Positions 1 through 7,606 of a stretch of 64,000 bases of DNA are shown here, one piece after another. The DNA lies in assembly GCF_030580675.1 (NCBI RefSeq), contig NZ_JAUQUB010000002.1, positions 186,001 through 250,000 on the forward strand, in the 5' to 3' direction. The position numbers were made by a program, and so were the translations under genes. The notes below the pieces were generated by a model that saw only the letters and a list, made by a program, of their open reading frames with translations, was not told the origin of the DNA and searched no databases. The DNA is from Antiquaquibacter soli. Its GTDB lineage: Bacteria; Actinomycetota; Actinomycetes; Actinomycetales; Microbacteriaceae. Position 1 is the stretch's first letter. Each line of letters begins with the position of its first letter.

Positions 1-231
1 CCGGGAGAGGCCGTGGACGCCGGTCGGCTGCTCGAGGGAGCGCGGGTCGGGCACGGGGGTCTCCTCGTCGTCGAGCAGGAAGCCGTACTCGAGGCCGGGC
101 ATCCACTCGACGGGCTCGGCGGGATGCCACCAGCCGGCGCTCTCCCGCTGCATGTCGACCACCCGCCCGCCGACCTGCAGCCGCACCCGCTGCGGCCGCG
201 GCGCCCACACCTCGAACGGGCCGCGGGCCAT
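1..231 (-). CDS. treZ: Malto-oligosyltrehalose trehalohydrolase, N-terminal part (cut by window edge)
   Basis: TreZ cleaves maltooligosyl-trehalose to release free trehalose, the last step of the cytosolic TreX-TreY-TreZ route from glycogen. Only the first 77 codons are present. They read MARGPFEVWAPRPQRVRLQV and then a WWHP segment, matching the N-terminal beta-sandwich (CBM48/E-set) domain that precedes the GH13 barrel. The ATG overlaps the treY stop codon by one base (TGATG), so it is translationally coupled to treY. The assignment rests on this short N-terminus plus the strongly diagnostic position after treX and treY. The catalytic barrel lies outside the window. Confidence 0.85.
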   Translation of the reverse strand, partial: MARGPFEVWAPRPQRVRLQVGGRVVDMQRESAGWWHPAEPVEWMPGLEYGFLLDDEETPVPDPRSLEQPTGVHGLSR

Positions 232-2480
232 CACAGCGCCTCCAGCAGCGCGACCGGGTAGCGGTGGAAGACCTCGGAGAGCAGCAGCTCGCCGCCCTCG
301 AACTCTCGCTCCGAGATCGCATCGCGGAACGCGCGGCCCGGCACGAGCACGCTCGTGTCGCCCCACCCCCCGGCCCGATCGAGGCCGATCGGCAGCCTCG
401 TCGCGAGGGTGATGGCGTCGCCGCGGTCGAACGCGACGAGGTGGTCTCGGCGCTCGCCGATGCCGTAGACCGGCTCGTAGCGCGAGAACAGCCCGGGCCT
501 CGCGCGGCGCAGCCGCAGCGCCCGGGTCGTGACGAGCAGCTTCGCCGCACCCGACTCGTCGACCGGCGGATGCGCCCCCGCGTCGATCGCGGCGAGCAGC
601 AGCCGCCGCTGATCGAAGTCGACCGGGCGGCGGTTGTCGGGGTCGACGAGCGAGTTGTCCCACAGCTCGCTGCCCTGGTAGACGTCCGGCACCCCCGGGG
701 CGGTGAGCTGGATGAGCTTCGCCGTGAGCGAGTTCGACCACCCGGCAACCCGCACGAGGTCGGCGGCGGCGTCGAGCACGGCGGCGACCGCGGGGTCGTC
801 GTAGGCGAGGTCGAGGGCGGCGTGCATCCTCGACTCGAACTCGTCGTCGGGGCGGGTCCAGTTCGTCGACGACGACGCCTCGCGCGCGGCCTTCTCGGCG
901 TAGGCGTGCAGTCGCTCGCGCTCGATCGGCCACGCGCCGACGGCCGTCTCCCACAGCAGGTCCTCGAGCACCGGGTCGCCCATCGGCGCGAGCTCGCGCA
1001 GCCGGGCGAGTGCCGCCGCCCACTCCCGCGGCACCTCCGAGAGCGCCGTCACGCGGGCGCGCACGTCCTCCCCGCGCTTCGTGTCATGCGTGGAGAGGGT
1101 CGTCATCGAGGTCGGCGACTGCGCGTGCCGGCGCAACTGCCGCTCGTGGAACGTCGGCAGCCCGATCGAGAACTCGTCGGGGTCCCCGCCGACCTCCGTG
1201 AGCGACACGAGCCGCGGGAACCGGTAGAACGCGGTGTCCTCGACGCCCTTCGCCATGATCGGCCCGGTGGTCTGCTGGAAGCGCTGGGCTGCGGGATGCT
1301 CGGGGTCGGACAGCACCGGCCAGAGCGCGTCGAGCACGGGGCCAAGCTCTGGGCGACGGCGCCGCGCATCCGCCATCGCCGCCTCGAGGTGCTCGAGGCC
1401 GTAGGGCAGGTAGGTGCGGTACACGGGGAAGCACGCGGCGACCTCGGCGAGGGCATCCTGAGCGTTCTCCACGCCCGGGATCTGACGGGCGACGCGGGCG
1501 ACCTCGGAGGCGAGGATGCCGTCGGCGACCCCGCGGCGAGTGTCGTGGATGAGGTCCGCCCACCGCGGCGCCGGGGCGAGCGCCTCCAGCCGCGGAAGTC
1601 CTGCCGGGTCGACGAGCAGGCGGTCGATGTCGCCGAGCGCGTCGTAGCCGGTCGTGCCCGCCGCCTGCCAGTGCGGCGGGAGGGTCTCGTCGCCCTCGAG
1701 GATCTTCTCGACGAGCACGTACGCGCCGTCCGTCGCGCGCGCCAGGTCGTCGAGGTAGCCGCCGGGGTCGAGGAGGCCATCGGGATGATCGACCCGGAGG
1801 CCGCTCACGAGGCCCTCGTCGATCCAGCGCAGGATCTCCGCGTGCGACTCCTCGAACACGCGGGGGACCTCGACCCGGATGCCCGCGAGCGAGTTCACCG
1901 CGAAGAACCGCCGGTAGTTGAGCTCGGCATCCGCCCGCGTCCAGTGCACGAGCTCGTAGTGCTGGCGGTCGTGGACCTCCTCGGGGGAGCCGTGGCCCGT
2001 GCCTTCGGCGATCGGGTACCGGGTTCCCGCGTGGACGAGGAAGCCGTCGACGATCTCGAGCTGCGACTCGTCGCCGAGCACGGGGATGCGCAGCCGGGGC
2101 GAGAGCTCCCAGTCGATGTCGAAGGCGATCGCGTGCGGCGACTCGCGGCCGTGCAGCAGCACATCCCACCACCACGGCGACACCTCCGGCGTCGCCACGC
2201 CGACGTGATTGGGCACGATGTCGACGAGGAGGCGCCGACCGTGGGTGCGGGCCTCGAGGGCGAGCTCGTCGAGGCCCTCGCGGCCGCCACGATCCGGGTC
2301 GATGAGCGAGTGGTCGACGACGTCGTAGCCGTGCGGAGACCCGGGCTCCGCCTTGAGCAGCGGGGACAGGTAGATCCAGTCGGCGCCGAGATCGGCGAGG
2401 TACTCGGCGAGCCGCGCGGCGGCGGCGAGGTCGAAGCCGGCGTGGATCTGCAGCCGGTAGGTGGACGTGGGGATGCGCAT
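231..2480 (-). CDS. treY: Malto-oligosyltrehalose synthase
   Basis: A cytosolic GH13 enzyme that converts the reducing-end alpha-1,4 bond of maltodextrins to an alpha,alpha-1,1 bond. The 749-residue length is normal. The N-terminus PTSTYRLQIHAGFDL is the family hallmark. GADWIYLSP and DIVPNHVG are barrel motifs. Asp231 in RVDHPDGL is the expected nucleophile and Glu258 in LVEKILEGDE the expected acid/base; a late STHDTKR motif supplies the third acidic residue. The gene lies 15 bases after treX and overlaps treZ by one base, so the three are almost certainly one transcript. Nothing unusual was seen. Confidence 0.96.
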   Translation of the reverse strand: MRIPTSTYRLQIHAGFDLAAAARLAEYLADLGADWIYLSPLLKAEPGSPHGYDVVDHSLIDPDRGGREGLDELALEARTHGRRLLVDIVPNHVGVATPEVSPWWWDVLLHGRESPHAIAFDIDWELSPRLRIPVLGDESQLEIVDGFLVHAGTRYPIAEGTGHGSPEEVHDRQHYELVHWTRADAELNYRRFFAVNSLAGIRVEVPRVFEESHAEILRWIDEGLVSGLRVDHPDGLLDPGGYLDDLARATDGAYVLVEKILEGDETLPPHWQAAGTTGYDALGDIDRLLVDPAGLPRLEALAPAPRWADLIHDTRRGVADGILASEVARVARQIPGVENAQDALAEVAACFPVYRTYLPYGLEHLEAAMADARRRRPELGPVLDALWPVLSDPEHPAAQRFQQTTGPIMAKGVEDTAFYRFPRLVSLTEVGGDPDEFSIGLPTFHERQLRRHAQSPTSMTTLSTHDTKRGEDVRARVTALSEVPREWAAALARLRELAPMGDPVLEDLLWETAVGAWPIERERLHAYAEKAAREASSSTNWTRPDDEFESRMHAALDLAYDDPAVAAVLDAAADLVRVAGWSNSLTAKLIQLTAPGVPDVYQGSELWDNSLVDPDNRRPVDFDQRRLLLAAIDAGAHPPVDESGAAKLLVTTRALRLRRARPGLFSRYEPVYGIGERRDHLVAFDRGDAITLATRLPIGLDRAGGWGDTSVLVPGRAFRDAISEREFEGGELLLSEVFHRYPVALLEAL

Positions 2481-2495
2481 CGCGGTCCTCAGGGC

Positions 2496-4610
2496 TCAAT
2501 CGCCGAGCAGCAGCACGAGTGACCGCGAGACGAGGGTGAAGGTGGTGCCGGCGGCGAGATCGCCGTCCGGGCCGTGGGCGGTGTCGACCTCGAGGGACCA
2601 GCGGGCCGAGTACTCCTCCGGCGGGAGCGTGCACTCGACGTCGTCCTCGGCCGCGTTGAAGTACAGGAGGGCGTGCCGGTCCGTGATGCGGCCGCCCCGG
2701 GCATCCCGGCCCCGGATCCCGTTGCCGTTGAGGAAGACACCCGCGGCTTTGATGAAGCCGGCCTCCCAGTCCGCCTCCTCCATGGAGCCGCCCTCGGTCG
2801 TCAGCCACTCGATGTCAGGCAGGGGCTCGCCGCGACCGCGCGTCACCGGCCGGCCGGTGAAGTAGCGAACGCGGCGGAAGGTCGGATGCTCCGCCCGCAG
2901 CCGCGTGAGGGTCGCCGTGAACTCGATGAGCTCCTCGTCGGCCTCGTCCCAGTGCACCCAGCTGAGCTCGGAGTCCTGCGCGTACACGTTGTTGTTGCCG
3001 AGCTGGGTGCGGCCGAGCTCGTCGCCGTGCGCGATCATCGGAACGCCCTGCGAGAGCAGGAGCGTCGCGAGGAAGTTGCGCTGCTGACGCGAGCGGAGCG
3101 CGAGGATGCCCGGGTCGTCGGTCTCCCCCTCGACGCCGCAGTTCCACGACCGGTTGTGGGACTCGCCGTCCTGGGAGTCCTCGCCGTTCGCCTCGTTGTG
3201 CTTCTCGTTGTAGGAGACGAGGTCGCGCAGGGTGAAGCCGTCGTGCGCGGTGACGAAGTTGATGGATGCGACGGGGCGGCGGCCATCCCCCTCGTAGAGG
3301 TCCGCGGAGCCCGCGAGCCGCTCGGCGAACTCGCCGATCGCCGACGGCTCCCCGCGCCAGTAGTCGCGCACCGTGTCGCGGTACTTGCCGTTCCACTCCG
3401 TCCACTGCGGGGGGAAGCCGCCGACCTGGTAGCCGCCCGGCCCGACGTCCCACGGCTCGGCGATGAGCTTGACCTGCGACACGATCGGATCCTGCTGGAC
3501 GAGTTCGAAGAAGGTCGCGAGCTTGTCGACCTCGAAGAACTCCCGCGCGAGCGTCGCCGCGAGGTCGAAGCGGAAGCCGTCGACGTGCATCTCGGTGACC
3601 CAGTAGCGCAGCGAGTCCATGATGAGCTGCAGCGAGTGCGGGTGGCGCACGTTGAACGAGTTACCGGTGCCCGTGTAGTCCATGTAGAACTGCGGGTCGT
3701 CCTCGACGAGCCGGTAGTAGGCGGCGTTGTCGATCCCGCGGAAGGAGAGCGTCGGGCCCAGGTGGTTGCCCTCGGCGGTGTGGTTGTAGACGACGTCGAG
3801 GATCACCTCGATGCCCGCGGCGTGCATCGCGCGCACCATCGACTTGAACTCGTCGACCTGCTCGCCCCGGCCCCCGCGGGAGCCTGCACCGCGCGACGAG
3901 TACCCGGCGTGCGGTGCGAAGAACCCGATCGTGTTGTAGCCCCAGTAGTTGGAGAGGCCCTTCTCCTGCAGCACCGAGTCGTTCACGAACTGGTGCACCG
4001 GCATGAGCTCGAGCGTCGTGATGCCGAGCCGGGTGAGGTGGTCGATGATCGCCGGGTGGGCGAGGCCGCTGTAGGTGCCGCGGTCCTGCTCCGGGATGTC
4101 GGGGTGCAGCTGGGTGAGCCCCTTCACGTGGGCCTCGTAGACGACGGTGCGGTTGTAGGGGATGCGCGGGCGCCGGTCATCCCCCCAGTCGAAGTCGTCG
4201 TCCACGACGACGCCGAGCATCATGGATGCTGCGGAGTCGTCGTCGTTGCGCTCGTCCGGGTTGTCGAAGTCGTAGCTGAAGAGCGACTGGTTCCAGTCGA
4301 TCTCGCCGGCGGTCGCCTTCGCGTACGGGTCGAGGAGGAGCTTGTTCGGGTTGGAGCGCAGTCCGCGCGCGGGATCGTACTCGCCGTGCACGCGGTAGCC
4401 GTAGCGCTGACCGGGCCCGACGCCGGGAAGGTAGGCGTGCCAGACGAACGCGTCGACCTCCTGCAGGCGCACTCGCGACTCGGTGCCCGACTCGTCGAAG
4501 AGGCAGAGGTCGACGGCATCCGCGCTCTCGCTGAACAGCGCGAAGTTGGTCCCCTCCCCGTCGTAGGTCGCGCCGAGGGGGTACGCCGATCCGGGCCAGG
4601 TCTGGGTCAT
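2496..4610 (-). CDS. treX: Glycogen debranching enzyme (isoamylase type)
   Basis: TreX hydrolyses alpha-1,6 branches of glycogen and supplies linear maltodextrins to TreY. I place the start at the ATG at 4610, which is preceded by GGTGG and begins MTQTWPGSAYPLGATYDGEG, the usual glgX/treX N-terminus. An in-frame upstream codon at 4646 would add 12 unconserved residues. The product is 704 residues. It has an N-terminal CBM48 domain, then a GH13 barrel with VDGFRFDLA (nucleophile near residue 349), LIAEPWD and FVTAHDGF. It is the first gene of the treX-treY-treZ operon. Confidence 0.95.
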   Translation of the reverse strand: MTQTWPGSAYPLGATYDGEGTNFALFSESADAVDLCLFDESGTESRVRLQEVDAFVWHAYLPGVGPGQRYGYRVHGEYDPARGLRSNPNKLLLDPYAKATAGEIDWNQSLFSYDFDNPDERNDDDSAASMMLGVVVDDDFDWGDDRRPRIPYNRTVVYEAHVKGLTQLHPDIPEQDRGTYSGLAHPAIIDHLTRLGITTLELMPVHQFVNDSVLQEKGLSNYWGYNTIGFFAPHAGYSSRGAGSRGGRGEQVDEFKSMVRAMHAAGIEVILDVVYNHTAEGNHLGPTLSFRGIDNAAYYRLVEDDPQFYMDYTGTGNSFNVRHPHSLQLIMDSLRYWVTEMHVDGFRFDLAATLAREFFEVDKLATFFELVQQDPIVSQVKLIAEPWDVGPGGYQVGGFPPQWTEWNGKYRDTVRDYWRGEPSAIGEFAERLAGSADLYEGDGRRPVASINFVTAHDGFTLRDLVSYNEKHNEANGEDSQDGESHNRSWNCGVEGETDDPGILALRSRQQRNFLATLLLSQGVPMIAHGDELGRTQLGNNNVYAQDSELSWVHWDEADEELIEFTATLTRLRAEHPTFRRVRYFTGRPVTRGRGEPLPDIEWLTTEGGSMEEADWEAGFIKAAGVFLNGNGIRGRDARGGRITDRHALLYFNAAEDDVECTLPPEEYSARWSLEVDTAHGPDGDLAAGTTFTLVSRSLVLLLGD

Positions 4611-4800
4611 GTGTCCACCGTGCGGGACCGGCCCGGGGTGCCGCAACCCGGATCGGGGTGCTTGACACGCCCGCCGCGGTGTGCGACTAGCTCATGCAAC
4701 CGTCTTCTGACAACCCCAGGACAGGTCGATGAGGCGTCATCTACTCTGCTGGCCATGTAGTTGGTTTGCGCAGCGTCGCGTTATCGGGGAGGGAACGAGC

Positions 4801-5199
4801 ATGGACAGCCTGGAGTCGATCACGGTCACGGCTTTCGACACCCACTGGGAGGCGCGGTTCGGCCTCCACTACGACATCCTGCGCAGCGGCGACTCCCTCG
4901 TCTTCGGCCTCGAGACCGAGTCGGGGTCGCGCGAACTCACCGTGCGCGTCGAGCGCGGTCGCGTCGTCGACGTCGCCGTGTGGGATGCCCAGCGCACGCG
5001 CCGTGTCGCCCTCCCGTTCGAGTCCGCCGTGCTCGGCGCGCGGGAACTCGTCTGCGTCGTGCCGGCATCCCTCCTCGCCCCGGAACGCGCCCGTGCCCGC
5101 GTCATGCTCAACGGCGCGCTCGCCGGTCTCGCATCGGTGCAGTGGGCGAGGGATGACTCGGCCTCTGACCACGACGAGCGGGTGCTCGCGAGCGCCTGA
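4801..5199 (+). CDS. Small soluble protein of unknown function
   Basis: A 132-residue protein starting MDSLESITVTAFDTHWEARF. I do not recognise the family. The start is fixed by a strong ribosome binding site (GGGAGGGA) 7 bases upstream; a longer frame from 4729 has none. It has no signal peptide, membrane segment or cysteine motif. It looks like an alternating beta-strand protein (SLVFGLETESGSRELTVRVE) with an acidic tail rich in Asp and Ser. It is monocistronic: treX diverges upstream and a convergent gene ends 5 bases downstream. Confidence 0.75.
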   Translation: MDSLESITVTAFDTHWEARFGLHYDILRSGDSLVFGLETESGSRELTVRVERGRVVDVAVWDAQRTRRVALPFESAVLGARELVCVVPASLLAPERARARVMLNGALAGLASVQWARDDSASDHDERVLASA

Positions 5200-5204
5200 C
5201 AGCC

Positions 5205-6977
5205 CTAGGCGGCTCGGCGCCGCCGGGATCGGACGAGCAGGAGAGCGCCGCCGGCCGCGACGGCAGCGGCAATTCCGGCAAGCTCCCACCCGGCGGTGGT
5301 TCCGGTGGCTGCCAGCACTCGACCGACCTCGACCGCACCCATGTCGACCGTCCTCGAGACGACGCGGGCGTCGAGGCGCTGATCGGTGGCGGGCGGGTCG
5401 GCGGGCGAGCCGCCCGCGTCGATCACCGGGCTCGTGGCGGCGGGGAGGAGGGTGAGCGTCGGCCCGCCGTTGTCGGCGAGCTGACCGAGCTGAGGGTCGC
5501 CGCCGAGATTGCCGTCCCCCGACTCGAATGCCGCTCGCACGTCCGGCGAGATGATCTGACCGATGAGGGAGTGGTCGATCGTCACCTCGCTGCCGAACCC
5601 TGCGACGTCCTCTGCGCTGACGGAGTTGTCGGCAACGATTGACGACTCGATAGAGAGCGCAGGGCCGAACGCGCCGATCGTGCTGGTGCCCCAGTTGCGG
5701 GCGAGGGTGGAGAGCACGATCCGGGCACTCGCCGTAGGGGGTCCGTCCAACCGGAGCCCACTCGCCGGTCCGCTGCCGTTGCCGGAGATCGTGGAGTTCA
5801 CGAGGTCGATGCTCCCTGCGCCCTCCAGGTCAGCCTGCACCGCAGTCTGCGTGTCGTTGACGGTGCTGCGGCTCACGACGACGGAGGAGCCCCCCGGCCC
5901 GACCCGCGCGAGCACGCCGACGGTCGCCGCGCTGATCGTGGACTGATCGACGACGAGCGCGCCGTCGGGCCCGCCGACCACTGCGTCGATGCCCGCGCCC
6001 GTGCTGAAGATGATCTGCCCGGAGCTGATGACCACCGAGCCGTCGTCGATCGTCGCAGACACTCCTACCTCGACCCCGTCCGTCGAGAGGCCGTCGACCG
6101 CCACGGTGCCCCCGTCTGCCTCGACGGCGAGGCCGACGGTGCCTGTCGTGGGGGTCGTGCGCACCTCGATCCCCGATGCCGCGATCGTCCCGCCCTCGCT
6201 CGCGGTGAGTCCCAGCGCGGTCGCGGGACCCGCTGACGAATCGAAGCCGGCGAGCACCATCGGGTGCGTCGAGGTCGTCCGCAGGATCGCGCCGTCGCCG
6301 CTGGCTTGCGTGACCGTGATGTCGGCGACCGTCACTGCGGCGTCGTCGGAGCCTTCGATGACGAGCGGCCCGCTCATGAGGTTGGCCCACACGTGCTTGA
6401 GCGTCACAACCGCGTCGCCCGAGGCCGACAGCAGCGCGTCGCCGACTGCAGGGGGGCCGTTCACCTCGACGTGCTCGATCGTTGACGTGCCCGAGGTGAG
6501 CTCGATGTCGAAGGCCCGGTCGACTCCGAAGAACCGGACATCCGACAGCCGTGCGGATCCGCCGACGATGCTCGTTCCCACGGAGCCAGTGCCGAATACG
6601 AAAACGTGCTCGAGGACGGCGTCGTCGCCGATGATACGGATGCTCGGGCCCGTCGCACCACTGATCTGCAGACCGCGGATCTCCACCGCCGAGGATGCGG
6701 CGTCGAACCCGGGCCACCCGTTGAAGTCGATGCTCTCGCCCTCGATCCGCACGGGCGAGGTGATCTGCGGCAGCGGTCCCGTGACTCCGAGGTTGCCGCT
6801 GATGCGGATCGTCGGCTGGCCCGATCCCGCGTTCGCGTCGTCGATGGCCGCGATGAGCCCGGCGGTGTCGCTCACCGTCACCGCCGCTGAGGCGGCGCCG
6901 GGAGCGGATGCGGCGACGCCCGCGAGCGCGAGGACGGTCGTCAGGAGGACGGCGGACGTTCGGGCGTACCGGGCCAT
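5205..6977 (-). CDS. Secreted parallel beta-helix surface protein (choice-of-anchor Q type) with LAATG sorting signal
   Basis: A 590-residue exported protein. Residues 1-31 form a signal peptide ending ASAA. The body is a repetitive right-handed beta-helix rich in Val, Ser, Thr and Gly. Near the C-terminus DNGGPTLTLLP followed by SPVIDAGGSP is the recurring choice-of-anchor Q signature. Residues 555-559 read LAATG, followed by a hydrophobic helix and the tail RSRRRRAA, so it should be a cell-wall sortase substrate; LAxTG is the motif used by class E sortases in high-GC actinobacteria. Ligand unknown. A TACGCT box lies 6 bases before the ATG, so the mRNA is probably leaderless. Confidence 0.88.
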   Translation of the reverse strand: MARYARTSAVLLTTVLALAGVAASAPGAASAAVTVSDTAGLIAAIDDANAGSGQPTIRISGNLGVTGPLPQITSPVRIEGESIDFNGWPGFDAASSAVEIRGLQISGATGPSIRIIGDDAVLEHVFVFGTGSVGTSIVGGSARLSDVRFFGVDRAFDIELTSGTSTIEHVEVNGPPAVGDALLSASGDAVVTLKHVWANLMSGPLVIEGSDDAAVTVADITVTQASGDGAILRTTSTHPMVLAGFDSSAGPATALGLTASEGGTIAASGIEVRTTPTTGTVGLAVEADGGTVAVDGLSTDGVEVGVSATIDDGSVVISSGQIIFSTGAGIDAVVGGPDGALVVDQSTISAATVGVLARVGPGGSSVVVSRSTVNDTQTAVQADLEGAGSIDLVNSTISGNGSGPASGLRLDGPPTASARIVLSTLARNWGTSTIGAFGPALSIESSIVADNSVSAEDVAGFGSEVTIDHSLIGQIISPDVRAAFESGDGNLGGDPQLGQLADNGGPTLTLLPAATSPVIDAGGSPADPPATDQRLDARVVSRTVDMGAVEVGRVLAATGTTAGWELAGIAAAVAAGGALLLVRSRRRRAA

Positions 6978-6983
6978 CCGTGA

Positions 6984-6989
6984 AGCGTA
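6984..6989 (-). promoter_or_regulatory. Leaderless -10 box of the surface protein gene
   Basis: On the minus strand the hexamer TACGCT ends 6 bases before the ATG at 6977. No ribosome binding site is present, so transcription probably starts at the A of the ATG. Confidence 0.55.
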
Positions 6990-7019
6990 TCGTCGTCGGG
7001 CGCCCTCTCGGGAGTCTCG

Positions 7020-7553
7020 TCAGCTCCGCAGGATCGTGTCGACGAGCCGGGCCGCGTAGCCCTCGTCGAACGAGCCGCCGCGCAGTGATCTGATGACGAT
7101 CGCCCCGGTGATCGCCTCGACGACCTCGAGCGGGAACCGAGCCGGCGTCGAGGCGTCGGTGGGGAAGACCCCCAGACGCTCGCTCAAGCGCGCCGCGACC
7201 TCGGGGTCCTCCGCCGCGGTGATCACGAGGGAGCGCAGCAACGATTCGTTGCCGGGCAGGAAGTCGAGGATGCTCTGAACCCACGACTGGAGATCGGCGC
7301 GGGGGTCGCCCGTGACCGGGGGCTGGAACGGCACGGGGATGAGCATCCCCTCGACGAGGCATTCCGCGACGAGCGCGGTCTTGCTGCCCCACCACCGGTA
7401 GATGGTCTGCTTGCCGACGCCAGCCTCCGCGGCGATGCCTTCGATCGTGAGGTGGTCGTAGCCGCGCTCCGCGAACTGTCGGGCGGCCGCAGCCAGGATC
7501 GCGAGCCTCGAGCGCTCGCTGCGCAGGGCCCCGGGGCGGCGCTCCGTCGGCAT
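7020..7553 (-). CDS. TetR/AcrR family repressor
   Basis: A 177-residue regulator. The N-terminal helix-turn-helix spans about residues 12-58, with AARQFAERGYDHLTIEGIA and GVGKQTIYRWW as the helix 1-3 signature. The C-terminal half is the usual helical ligand-binding domain. It diverges from the MMPL transporter at 7607 with only 53 bases between starts, and a GAGACG-CAA-CGTCTC palindrome lies between them. It most likely represses that transporter and itself. A TACCAT box 6 bases before the ATG suggests leaderless expression. The ligand cannot be inferred. Confidence 0.92.
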   Translation of the reverse strand: MPTERRPGALRSERSRLAILAAAARQFAERGYDHLTIEGIAAEAGVGKQTIYRWWGSKTALVAECLVEGMLIPVPFQPPVTGDPRADLQSWVQSILDFLPGNESLLRSLVITAAEDPEVAARLSERLGVFPTDASTPARFPLEVVEAITGAIVIRSLRGGSFDEGYAARLVDTILRS

Positions 7554-7559
7554 GCTCTC

Positions 7560-7565
7560 ATGGTA
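7560..7565 (-). promoter_or_regulatory. Leaderless -10 box of the tetR gene
   Basis: TACCAT on the minus strand ends 6 bases before the ATG at 7553, with no ribosome binding site between. Confidence 0.5.
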
Positions 7566-7577
7566 CTGACGGTTTCA

Positions 7578-7592
7578 GAGACGCAACGTCTC
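7578..7592. promoter_or_regulatory. Candidate TetR operator in the tetR/MMPL intergenic region
   Basis: GAGACG-CAA-CGTCTC is a perfect 6-base inverted repeat around 3 bases. It ends one base before the TATTAT -10 box of the MMPL gene and lies close to the divergent tetR promoter. Binding there would block both genes. No binding data; this is inferred from symmetry and position. Confidence 0.5.
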
Positions 7593-7593
7593 G

Positions 7594-7599
7594 TATTAT
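7594..7599 (+). promoter_or_regulatory. -10 box of the MMPL transporter gene
   Basis: TATTAT ends 7 bases before the ATG at 7607. The absence of a ribosome binding site suggests a leaderless mRNA. The candidate TetR operator abuts it. Confidence 0.5.
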
Positions 7600-7606
7600 C
7601 GAGCGC

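Noticed and set aside
264-2522. 752-codon open frame on the plus strand opposite treY
   Set aside because: Arg/Glu/Val-rich shadow of a high-GC gene with no family features and no ribosome binding site; treY on the other strand has all catalytic motifs.
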